Below are positions 18,938-27,553 of a stretch of DNA of 64,000 nt, in pieces. A program made the position numbers and the translations under genes. Where the stretch lies: positions 744,001 through 808,000 of the forward strand of contig JAHBYU010000001.1 in NCBI GenBank assembly GCA_019635775.1, in the 5' to 3' direction. The stretch's first letter is position 1, and every line of letters starts with the position of its first letter. The notes under the pieces are model-generated. The model saw only the letters and a program-made list of their open reading frames with translations, made no database searches and was not told where the DNA came from. This DNA is from Rhizobiaceae bacterium. GTDB lineage: Bacteria; Pseudomonadota; Alphaproteobacteria; Rhizobiales; Rhizobiaceae.

Positions 18938-19936
18938 ATGGGCGTGGAAAAGGGAATTGCGCGGGTGGCGCAGATTGCGTCCGGAAAAGGCATCTCGCCA
19001 CTGGACGTCTTCGAACTGAGGAACGTGGTTTTCCGTGACGGCCTTGTTGCTTGCGAGGAGGCGGAAGCGCTTTTCAAACTGAACCATTCATGCGCTCAAA
19101 CGTGTCCTGAGTGGCGCGCTTTCTTCATTGAGGCGCTGACCGACTATGTCCATCAGGAGAAGCCTGCCGGCTATGTCTCCGCGCAGAAGGCGGACTGGCT
19201 GATCGACATGATCTCCCATGACGGCGTTGTCGATACGGCCACGGAACTGGAACTTTTGATCAGGATACTGGAGAAGGCGAAGTTCTCGACAGAGCGCTTG
19301 GCAGCCTTTGCGCTCAATCAGGTGAAGCTCGCGGTTGTCTATGGCGAGGGGCCACTTATGGATGGGAGCCGGCTTGTCCCGGGCGTCATCGATAAACCCG
19401 AGGTCGATCTGCTGCGCCGCATCCTCTACGCGTTCGGCGGCGACGGAAACATCGCGATTACCAGGTGCGAGGCGGAAGTGCTCTTCGACATCAACGATGC
19501 CGTCGCAGATGCCCGCAACGACGCTTCATGGAACGACCTGTTCGTAAAGGCTGTCGCGAATTTCCTCATGTGCGCTTCGGGCTACCAGGCGCCGACGCGC
19601 GAAGTTGCTTTGCGTCAGGAGAACTTTCTTGACCGTGCGGATGCCGACATCGGCGGCTTCCTCTCGCGCATCGCCAAGACAGGCGGCAGGGAGTTGCTGG
19701 CAGCCTATCGTGAGTCGGTGGACATCGACGTCGAGTGGGAGGCGCGCAACCAGTGGTACGACGCACGCCAGCGACAGGCCGAGCGCTGTGACAGCGCCGA
19801 AGCCCGCTGGCTGGCGGAACGGATCGGCAGGGATGGGCGCATCCAGGAGAATGAACTGGCTCTCGTCCGCTTCATCAAACAGACGTCGCCATCGGTTCAT
19901 CCTGCCCTGGAATCGCTATTGGCCAAGGTGGCCTGA
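18938..19936 (+). CDS. Conserved unknown protein with internal repeats
   Basis: A 332-residue soluble, helical protein. Two related blocks can be seen: EAEALFKLN with EWRAFFIEALTDYV (about 50-85) and EAEVLFDIN with SWNDLFVKAVANFL (about 165-195). A third shorter element near the C-terminus (EARWLAERIGRDGRIQENELALVRFI) resembles the end of the first repeat (KADWLIDMISHDGVVDTATELELLI). Acidic loops such as HDG, GGDGN and RDG recur, so the fold may be TerB-like or EF-hand-like, but no family is certain. ATG at 18938 follows GGGGGCAAGGG; a start at 18881 is less likely. It is divergent from the gcv riboswitch leader and convergent with the Xre regulator gene. Confidence 0.75.
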   Translation: MGVEKGIARVAQIASGKGISPLDVFELRNVVFRDGLVACEEAEALFKLNHSCAQTCPEWRAFFIEALTDYVHQEKPAGYVSAQKADWLIDMISHDGVVDTATELELLIRILEKAKFSTERLAAFALNQVKLAVVYGEGPLMDGSRLVPGVIDKPEVDLLRRILYAFGGDGNIAITRCEAEVLFDINDAVADARNDASWNDLFVKAVANFLMCASGYQAPTREVALRQENFLDRADADIGGFLSRIAKTGGRELLAAYRESVDIDVEWEARNQWYDARQRQAERCDSAEARWLAERIGRDGRIQENELALVRFIKQTSPSVHPALESLLAKVA

Positions 19937-19955
19937 TACGCTTTTCGGCGAGGCG

Positions 19956-20339
19956 TCAGCGCGCAGCGGAGAGACGCTCGACCTCGCCCTTGAGCTTTTC
20001 GATAAGCTGGCCGGTCTCAAGGTGCAGGAGCCTCAGCCTGTCGAGTTGCTGCGCCATCTCTTGATTCGTCTCGTCATCAAGGTCTTCGGCCGGGCCGATT
20101 CCCACGCCGTGCACGATCCACGAAAGGCTTACATGAAGGAGGCCGGCGAGATTGGTCAGACGATGAGATCCGGGTTGGGAGCGGTCGCTTTCCCAAGCCT
20201 TGATCGTTGCGACCTTGACGCCCAGACGCCAGGCAACTTGCTTGACGCTCAGTCCGACCGCTTCGCGGGCGCGTCCTATGCGTCCGCCGATGGTATCCTC
20301 GTCAGGTAGTTCTTCAAATATGTTCATGGTGTCGGACAC
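19956..20339 (-). CDS. Xre/Cro-type helix-turn-helix regulator
   Basis: A 127-residue DNA-binding protein. The HTH spans about residues 18-75: GGRIGRAREAVGLSVKQVAWRLGVKVATIKAWESDRSQPG, then LTNLAGLLHVSLSWIVHGVG, the usual five-helix HTH_3 pattern ending in the SxxWLLxG-type turn. The C-terminal 45 residues form a Gln/Leu-rich segment likely to be a short coiled coil for dimerisation. No ligand domain is seen. A nested inverted repeat 25 bp upstream (20364-20398) is a candidate autoregulatory operator. Confidence 0.85.
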   Translation of the reverse strand: MSDTMNIFEELPDEDTIGGRIGRAREAVGLSVKQVAWRLGVKVATIKAWESDRSQPGSHRLTNLAGLLHVSLSWIVHGVGIGPAEDLDDETNQEMAQQLDRLRLLHLETGQLIEKLKGEVERLSAAR

Positions 20340-20363
20340 CAGACAGACCTCCGGATGTTCGTG

Positions 20364-20398
20364 TTGGGATTGCCAGCATGTTTGGCGGATGATCCCAA
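20364..20398. promoter_or_regulatory. Nested inverted repeat upstream of the Xre gene
   Basis: Outer arms TTGGGAT (20364-20370) and ATCCCAA (20392-20398) are perfect complements; inside them TGCCA (20371-20375) faces TGGCG (20383-20387). Position just upstream of the Xre start suggests an operator or promoter-overlapping site. Confidence 0.4.
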
Positions 20399-20529
20399 TA
20401 TTTTAAGGAGCATTCCGAGGACATACAAGCAAAGAGGATAAATCCTTTTGGAACAATCATTTAACCCCGTGCTCCAGCTTTTGTGCGTCTCCGCCTCATG
20501 CGAGTCGGCCGGTAGCTCGTGGGGTTCGC

Positions 20530-21183
20530 TCAGCCCCCGGCGAGCGACACGGCGACATTGACCGCAGCGGCGACGAGAACGGTGTTGAAGAAGAACGACA
20601 CCACGCTGTGGATCATCGTCAGCTTGCGCATGGCGGTCCTAGTGATGTTCACGTCGGCGGTCTGCGCCGTCATTCCGATCACCAGCGCGTAATAAAGGAA
20701 GTCATAGATTCCAGGCTCGTCGTCTCCGGGAAACTCCAGCCCTTTTTGGAGCGCTTCCTTCTCCTCTCGATCCAAATCCTTATCGGGACGCCAGTAGAGA
20801 TGGGCATAGTGCAGGGCGGTCATTGTATGGATGCTTATCCAACCAAGCGCCACCGAAACGAGAGACAGAGCAAGATCAAGTGCCTTGGGTGCGCCGCCTG
20901 TGTTCAGCAAGAGAAAAAGCGAGCCCACGGCGACCATGACAGCGCCGAAGGTCACGATGACGATGACCCAAGCCGGCTCGTCTGTGCTGGCCGCGTGCTT
21001 TTTCAGGAAGGCTGGGGTGAGGTGCCGGAACTTGGCGTATTCGATCAGAAGATAGACAAGAAAGAAGGCGTTTGCCGCCACCTGGATCGCCATATGCGGC
21101 TGCAGGCGCAGGGAAACGACCAGAGCGGCAAATCCACAGGCGAGAGCCGCATAGAACGCGGCATACCTGCGAAGCGATGTCAT
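20530..21183 (-). CDS. DUF1345 membrane protein
   Basis: A 217-residue integral membrane protein with five or six helices. The segment HTMTALHYAHLYW (about 120-135), a short acidic cytoplasmic loop, then FPGDDEPGIYDFLYYALVIGMTAQTADV is the hallmark of DUF1345. Function is unknown. The ATG overlaps the stop of the YaiI gene by 4 bp (ATGA), so the two are translationally coupled. Confidence 0.85.
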   Translation of the reverse strand: MTSLRRYAAFYAALACGFAALVVSLRLQPHMAIQVAANAFFLVYLLIEYAKFRHLTPAFLKKHAASTDEPAWVIVIVTFGAVMVAVGSLFLLLNTGGAPKALDLALSLVSVALGWISIHTMTALHYAHLYWRPDKDLDREEKEALQKGLEFPGDDEPGIYDFLYYALVIGMTAQTADVNITRTAMRKLTMIHSVVSFFFNTVLVAAAVNVAVSLAGG

Positions 21184-21638
21184 TGTTCTGACTTCAATGC
21201 ACGCCGGGCAGCATGGTCGAGCGCGCTCAGGAAGGCAGACCGGTCCCTTGGCGTGAAGCTGGCATTGTATCCCTTGCTTTCCCCGGTCTCGCGGAGGTGC
21301 TGCTTAAGGTCGCGCATTGCGACCGCCATGCCAATGGTTTCTGTCGTGAAGGGCTTGCCTGTCGGGCCGATGACATGCGCGCCGAGCGCCACCGTGCGAG
21401 CGGCAAGTGGAATGTCGGCCGTGACGACGATGTCGTTCGCCTTGGCGTGCTGCGCGATCCAGTCGTCGGCAGCATCGGCGCTCTTGGGCACGACCACGTT
21501 GCGGATCATGGGGTCCCTGGATGGCCGAAGACCACCATTCGCAACGAAGGTGACGACGAGGCCGTGGCGCTCGGCCACGCGAACAACCTCCTCCTTCACG
21601 GGGCAGGCGTCCGCATCGACATAGATCTGCGTGGCCAC
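21180..21638 (-). CDS. YaiI/YqxD family (UPF0178, DUF188) protein
   Basis: A 152-residue protein starting with the family motif IYVDADACPVKEEV and containing DDWIAQHAKANDIVVTADIPLA and AHVIGPTGKPFT. The conserved acidic residues (YVDADACP, VTADIPLA) match a PIN/NYN-like nuclease fold, though no activity is established for the family. Upstream of and overlapping DUF1345; 24 bp after the frmA start side in the same direction of reading places it in a possible frmA-yaiI-DUF1345 unit. Confidence 0.9.
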   Translation of the reverse strand: MATQIYVDADACPVKEEVVRVAERHGLVVTFVANGGLRPSRDPMIRNVVVPKSADAADDWIAQHAKANDIVVTADIPLAARTVALGAHVIGPTGKPFTTETIGMAVAMRDLKQHLRETGESKGYNASFTPRDRSAFLSALDHAARRALKSEQ

Positions 21639-21661
21639 GCGGACGCCTCCGGACGTTGCCG

Positions 21662-22789
<1,128 letters not shown>

Positions 22790-22919
22790 GGGGTATTCTC
22801 CTCTTCACGGTCGGCGGGAAAGTTTCAGGAATCTACTGGTTGTTCAAGTCCTGATAAGCCGCTCCCGCCTTGATATCCAGCCGCAGGCACGGCATGCATA
22901 AGTTTCAGGCGGGCGGAAA

Positions 22920-23351
22920 ATGATCGCTAATCTTCTGGCAGGCACCTTGCTGATATCGGGGACTGTGGTCATCCATACTTTCGGACTTATGGCGATCACG
23001 CGGGCCATAGGACCCGTGACCAGTTTCCTCCGCCTACAAGGCAGGCGAAGCCACATCGTGGCAATGCTCGTCGCGGTGATTGGCGTCTTCGGCGTCCTCA
23101 CAGTCGAGATTTGGCTCTGGGCGGTTGTGTACTACGGGTTGAGGGTGGTCGGGGATTTCGAAACGGCACTCTATTTTTCGACGGCTACCTTTGCGACTGT
23201 CGGGTATGGCGATGTCGTCGCAGACGGAAAGTGGAGACTGCTCACCTCGCTTGAAGGCGTCAGCGGATTTCTTCTGATCGGGTGGTCTACCGCCTATCTG
23301 GTTGCGGCCGGGGTTAGGGTAGGCCCTTTCCGTTCCGGCGAGCATTTCTGA
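22920..23351 (+). CDS. Two-TM potassium channel protein
   Basis: A 143-residue membrane protein. An N-terminal helix (about 1-30) precedes an amphipathic linker, then an ion-channel module: TM1 (about 45-70), a pore helix with the selectivity filter TVGYGD (about 93-98), and TM2 (about 105-130). The filter is canonical for K+. No cytoplasmic RCK or cyclic nucleotide domain is present, so gating is unknown. Probably tetrameric in the inner membrane. Confidence 0.88.
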   Translation: MIANLLAGTLLISGTVVIHTFGLMAITRAIGPVTSFLRLQGRRSHIVAMLVAVIGVFGVLTVEIWLWAVVYYGLRVVGDFETALYFSTATFATVGYGDVVADGKWRLLTSLEGVSGFLLIGWSTAYLVAAGVRVGPFRSGEHF

Positions 23352-23418
23352 CGGCTCGGCAAGCTTGAGCAGCCGTGCCTAAGCGCATAAGCGTGTTTGA
23401 GGCACGTTCGAGGGACGC

Positions 23419-25431
23419 ATGTTCAAGAAGTTACTGATCGCCAATCGCGGCGAAATTGCCTGCCGGGTAATCAAGACGGCGAGGAAGATGGGCATTGCTA
23501 CGGTCGCTGTCTATTCCGACGCGGATCGTGATGCGGTGCATGTGGAAATGGCCGACGAGGCCATGCATATCGGGCCGTCTCCTGCCTCGCAAAGCTATCT
23601 TTTGGGCGAGAGTATCATCGAAGCGTGCAAGGCCAGTGGGGCCGAGGCGGTTCATCCAGGTTACGGCTTCCTTTCCGAGCGCGCGTCCTTCTGCGAGGCG
23701 CTGGAAAGGGAAGGGATCGTGTTTATCGGACCCAAGCCGCGAGCAATCGAGGCAATGGGCGACAAGATCGAGTCGAAGAAATTCGCCAATGCGGCCAGGG
23801 TATCGACCGTGCCCGGCTTTCTTGGCGTCATCGAGGACGCCGCACATGCAGAGGAGATTGCCGCGGAAATAGGATATCCGGTGATGATCAAGGCGTCTGC
23901 CGGCGGCGGGGGCAAGGGGATGCGGATCGCCTGGGATGCCTCCGAAGTGCGCGATGGCTTTGACCGCGCCCGCTCGGAAGCCCAAAGCTCCTTTGGTGAC
24001 GACCGGGTGTTCATCGAAAAGTTCGTGGTCGACCCGCGACACATTGAGATTCAGGTGCTGGGAGACGCTCATGGCAACGTAATCTATCTCGGCGAACGCG
24101 AATGTTCGATCCAGCGCCGCAACCAGAAGGTCGTGGAGGAAGCCCCTTCGCCCTTTCTGGATGAGAAGACCCGTCGCGCTATGGGGGAGCAGGCGGTCGC
24201 TCTGGCAAAGGCCGTTGACTATCAGAGCGCCGGCACGGTCGAGTTCATCGTCGACAAGGACCGCAATTTCTATTTCCTCGAGATGAACACGCGCCTGCAG
24301 GTCGAACATCCGGTGACCGAACTGATCACTGGCATCGATCTGGTCGAACAGATGATCCAGGTCGCAGCCGGAGAAAAGCTGTCGGTCACTCAGGATGAGG
24401 TTAAACTGAATGGATGGGCGGTCGAAAGCCGTCTTTACGCCGAAGATCCGTATCGGAACTTCCTGCCCTCCATTGGCCGGCTGACCCGCTATCGTCCGCC
24501 GCAAGAGGGACGATCCGGGGACGTGATCGTTCGCAACGATACAGGTGTTACAGAGGGATCGGAAATCTCGATTTTCTACGATCCCATGATCGCCAAGCTG
24601 TGCACCTGGGCGCCCACTCGCGAGCAGGCGATCGATGCAATGTCAGAAGCACTCGACGGTTTCGTCGTCGATGGCATCCAGCACAACATGCCTTTCCTAG
24701 CGCCGCTTATGCGTCATCCGCGCTGGCGGGAAGGGCGCCTTTCGACCGGTTTCATCGCGGAGGAGTATCCGGACGGATTTTCGCCGGTTAAACCCAACGA
24801 CGAGGAAAAGTCCGTGCTCGCGGCCGTGGCGACCACGATCGAGTTGCTGCGTCGGGACAGGCTCGACCGTCTTTCGGGCCGGCTTGCGCCACATTCAGGT
24901 ATTCTGAAGTCCGAATGGGTTGTTCGCCTCGATGACGAGTATCTGCCCGTATCGGTCGGCGAGGGCATGGTATCGATACCGATGGAGATCGATCTTGCGG
25001 TCTCTGGCGGGGCGCCTCGCACGGTGACAAGCGACTGGCGACCGGGCGAACCGGTATGGCGCGGGAAGATGGGCGAGCGGCGGGTCGCCGCCCAGATTCG
25101 CCCCGCCCTCAACGGTATCCGCATCGACTGGCAAGGCATGTCGGTTGTTGCGCGCACGATGTTGCCCCGCACGGCGGAACTCGATCGGCTGATGCCGGTC
25201 AAGGTGGCCCCCGACACGTCCCGGCTTCTGCTTTGCCCAATGCCGGGCCTCGTTGTCTCCATCGCGGTTACCGCCGGCCAGGAGGTGAAAGCGGGCGAAA
25301 CGCTGGCGGTGGTCGAGGCGATGAAGATGGAAAACGTGCTGCGGGCCGAACGCGACCTGACCGTTTCCAATATTGTCGCAAAACAGGGTGACAGCCTTGC
25401 TGTCGACGCCGTCATCATGGAATTCGCCTGA
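23419..25431 (+). CDS. pccA: Acetyl/propionyl-CoA carboxylase biotin-containing alpha subunit
   Basis: A 670-residue biotin carboxylase/BCCP fusion. It starts FKKLLIANRGEIACRVIKTARK, has the ATP-grasp loop KASAGGGGKGMR (about 155-166), EMNTRLQVEHPVTE and RLYAEDP, then a BT-type linker domain and a C-terminal biotinyl domain with EAMKMEN (biotin lysine near 636). Size and linker match propionyl-CoA carboxylase alpha, which makes methylmalonyl-CoA with PccB; a methylcrotonyl- or acyl-CoA carboxylase alpha is the alternative. No beta subunit gene is in the window. Overlaps the HAD gene start (TGATG). Confidence 0.88.
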   Translation: MFKKLLIANRGEIACRVIKTARKMGIATVAVYSDADRDAVHVEMADEAMHIGPSPASQSYLLGESIIEACKASGAEAVHPGYGFLSERASFCEALEREGIVFIGPKPRAIEAMGDKIESKKFANAARVSTVPGFLGVIEDAAHAEEIAAEIGYPVMIKASAGGGGKGMRIAWDASEVRDGFDRARSEAQSSFGDDRVFIEKFVVDPRHIEIQVLGDAHGNVIYLGERECSIQRRNQKVVEEAPSPFLDEKTRRAMGEQAVALAKAVDYQSAGTVEFIVDKDRNFYFLEMNTRLQVEHPVTELITGIDLVEQMIQVAAGEKLSVTQDEVKLNGWAVESRLYAEDPYRNFLPSIGRLTRYRPPQEGRSGDVIVRNDTGVTEGSEISIFYDPMIAKLCTWAPTREQAIDAMSEALDGFVVDGIQHNMPFLAPLMRHPRWREGRLSTGFIAEEYPDGFSPVKPNDEEKSVLAAVATTIELLRRDRLDRLSGRLAPHSGILKSEWVVRLDDEYLPVSVGEGMVSIPMEIDLAVSGGAPRTVTSDWRPGEPVWRGKMGERRVAAQIRPALNGIRIDWQGMSVVARTMLPRTAELDRLMPVKVAPDTSRLLLCPMPGLVVSIAVTAGQEVKAGETLAVVEAMKMENVLRAERDLTVSNIVAKQGDSLAVDAVIMEFA

Positions 25432-26090
25432 TGAAGCATGCCCCGCCAGCCGTCCTCTTCGATCTGGACGGCACGCTAACCGATCCGTTCATAGGCATTA
25501 CAGGCTCGCTGCAACATGCGATCGGGGAAATGGGGCGCGAACCGCCGCCCCGCGATGAACTGCGCCGCTTTATCGGGCCGCCGATCCACCAGACGTTCCT
25601 AGCCATTTTCGGGGATGAGGCGCTGGCGTCGCAGGCGCTCGGCCACTACCGAAAGCGTTACGGTGAAGTCGGCAAGTTCGAGAACGAACTTATTCCGGGA
25701 ATCGTCGAGGCGCTCCAGGCTGCGGTCGAAGCCGAGCAAACGCTCTTCGTGGCGACGTCAAAGCTGAAGTCGCATGCCATCGACATTATCGAGCATTTCA
25801 ACCTGAGCGGCTTTTTCCGCGGCGTACATGGTTCCGAGCCGGACGGAACGCGTGCGGACAAGGGCGAACTGATCCGCCATATCCTGGAGACAGAAGGCCT
25901 CGCCGCTGGTCGGTCGGTCATGATCGGCGACCGGCTCCACGATGTGGTGGGAGCGACGAAAAACGAACTCCCGGCGATAGGTGTACTCTGGGGGTTTGGC
26001 GATCGGGCCGAACTGGAGGAGGCGGGTGCCGCCCGCGTGGCCGAGCGTCCTGCCCAACTTCAGGGTATGATCGCCGAGTTCGTCGGCTAG
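25431..26090 (+). CDS. HAD-family hydrolase, phosphoglycolate phosphatase-like
   Basis: A 219-residue HAD phosphatase. Motif I FDLDGTLTDP (about 10-19), motif II near VATSKL, and motif IV with GDRLHDVVGA (about 165-175) are present, and the alpha-helical cap (about 20-90, with RRFIGPPIHQTF) is of the Gph/PpaX C1 type. Likely dephosphorylates a small phosphorylated metabolite such as phosphoglycolate. Its ATG overlaps the pccA stop, so it is co-translated with pccA. It ends 10 bp before the convergent DUF815 gene. Confidence 0.85.
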   Translation: MKHAPPAVLFDLDGTLTDPFIGITGSLQHAIGEMGREPPPRDELRRFIGPPIHQTFLAIFGDEALASQALGHYRKRYGEVGKFENELIPGIVEALQAAVEAEQTLFVATSKLKSHAIDIIEHFNLSGFFRGVHGSEPDGTRADKGELIRHILETEGLAAGRSVMIGDRLHDVVGATKNELPAIGVLWGFGDRAELEEAGAARVAERPAQLQGMIAEFVG

Positions 26091-26100
26091 CCTGGACCGA

Positions 26101-26979
26101 TCAGTCCTTCAGCGGCTTTCCCAGTCTGCCCGCCAAGTCCTGCGTGAACTGCCAGGCGACACGCCCCGAACGCCCTCCGCGCGTGGTTGCCCACTCCAGC
26201 GCTTCCGCGCGTAGCTGGTCAGGATCGATGTCCAACTCGTGGTAGGTCGCATAGGCATTGATCATGTCCAGGTAATCGTCCTGCGAGCATTTGTGGAAGC
26301 CAAGCCACAGCCCGAACCTATCCGACAGGGAGACCTTTTCCTCGATCGCTTCTCCCGGATTGATGGCCGTCGAGCGTTCATTGTCGATCATGTCGCGCGG
26401 AAGAAGGTGCCGCCGGTTGGAGGTCGCGTAGAAGATGACGTTTGCGGGCCTTCCTTCCACGCCGCCTTCGAGGGCGGCCTTCAGCGACTTGTACGAGGTG
26501 TCGTCGTGGTCGAAGGAAAGGTCGTCGCAGAACAGGATGAAACGGTAGGGTGCGGCCTTCAGTTGCGTCATGAGGCGCGGCAGGGTGTCGATGTCCTCGC
26601 GGTGGATTTCGACCAGTTTCAAAGGTGGCTCGCCAGCTTTGCGCGCAGCGTTTATGGAGGCGTGCACCGCCTTGACCAGCGAGGACTTGCCCATGCCGCG
26701 CGCGCCCCACAGCAGCACGTTGTTGGCCGGAAGGCCGGTGGCGAAGCGCTCTGTATTGTCGGAAAGGATGTCGCGGACGCGGTCCACACCACGGATAAGG
26801 CCGATATCCACGCGATTTACCCGATGGACCGGCTCGAGAATTCCAAGCTCGGCCGACCAGATGAAGCAGTCTGCGACAGCGATGTCGGTGGGTGCCGGTT
26901 TGGTAGGGGCCAGCCGCCCCACTGCCTCTATCAGCCTGTCTAGCTTTTCAGTCAGCGTTTCCAACGTCGTGTCGTTCAT
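26101..26979 (-). CDS. DUF815 AAA-type ATP-binding protein
   Basis: A 292-residue P-loop protein. Walker A GARGMGKSS (about 92-100) and Walker B ILFCDDLSF, then a sensor-like ATSNRRHLLPRD segment and NDTTLETLTEKLDRLIEAV coiled N-terminus, all typical of DUF815. The C-terminal ATTRGGRSGRVAWQFTQDL segment is highly characteristic. Function is not established for the family. Start chosen at 26979 since it gives the conserved MNDTT N-terminus; the 15 codons upstream are not typical. Divergent from yajC. Confidence 0.88.
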   Translation of the reverse strand: MNDTTLETLTEKLDRLIEAVGRLAPTKPAPTDIAVADCFIWSAELGILEPVHRVNRVDIGLIRGVDRVRDILSDNTERFATGLPANNVLLWGARGMGKSSLVKAVHASINAARKAGEPPLKLVEIHREDIDTLPRLMTQLKAAPYRFILFCDDLSFDHDDTSYKSLKAALEGGVEGRPANVIFYATSNRRHLLPRDMIDNERSTAINPGEAIEEKVSLSDRFGLWLGFHKCSQDDYLDMINAYATYHELDIDPDQLRAEALEWATTRGGRSGRVAWQFTQDLAGRLGKPLKD

Positions 26980-27129
26980 TCTGCATGCAATCCCTGCGCC
27001 CTGGCGGCCGTGCGGCTGTAACACGCGGAAGTGAGGCGGGAAAGCAGAGGATATCCGGTTGCAAACACAGCTTCAGGCTCTATATTCCGGCAACTTTTCG
27101 GCCCGACGGGCCCCAATCAGGAGTTTTCC

Positions 27130-27468
27130 ATGTTCGTGACGCCCGCATACGCGCAGGGTACCGGGGCCGGCGGGCCCGACATGCTGATCAGCATCTTGCC
27201 GTTTGTCCTGATCTTCGTGATCATGTATTTTCTGATCATTCGGCCGCAGCGCGCCCAGGTCAAGAAGCGTGGGGAGATGCTGGCAGCAATCAGGCGTGGC
27301 GACACGGTCGTGACCGGCGGCGGCTTGGTTGGCAAGGTGACCAAGGCCTCGGACACGGAGTTGGAGGTGGATCTCGGCGGCGGCACCAAGGTCACGGCAC
27401 TGCGTTCCACGATCATGGATGTTCGGGTCAAGGGTGAGCCCGTTGCCAACGAGAACGCCAAGAAATAA
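27130..27468 (+). CDS. yajC: Preprotein translocase subunit YajC
   Basis: A 112-residue Sec accessory protein. It begins MFVTPAYAQ and has one membrane helix (about 17-40, ILPFVLIFVIMYFLIIRPQ) followed by the conserved RPQRAQVKKR and RRGDTVVTGGGLVGKV segment. AGGAG precedes the ATG at 27130. It associates with SecDF, whose gene follows after 85 bp. A 5-bp hairpin (CCGCT/AGCGG, 27469-27483) directly follows the stop codon between the two genes. Confidence 0.95.
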   Translation: MFVTPAYAQGTGAGGPDMLISILPFVLIFVIMYFLIIRPQRAQVKKRGEMLAAIRRGDTVVTGGGLVGKVTKASDTELEVDLGGGTKVTALRSTIMDVRVKGEPVANENAKK

Positions 27469-27553
27469 CCGCTATCGCAGCGGAAACCATTAGTTCCAGG
27501 GCGAAACGGGGGAGTTGCCGGTCGCCTGTTCCGCCTTACACGGAAGACCGACG

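Noticed and set aside
17405-19087. Extended gcvT reading frame starting at 19087
   Set aside because: The extra 194 codons run through the glycine riboswitch and the divergent gene; gcvT homology begins at the ATG at 18505.
23419-25431. pccA without pccB treated as an unusual orphan
   Set aside because: Alpha and beta subunits are often separated by unrelated genes or unlinked, so absence from this window means little.
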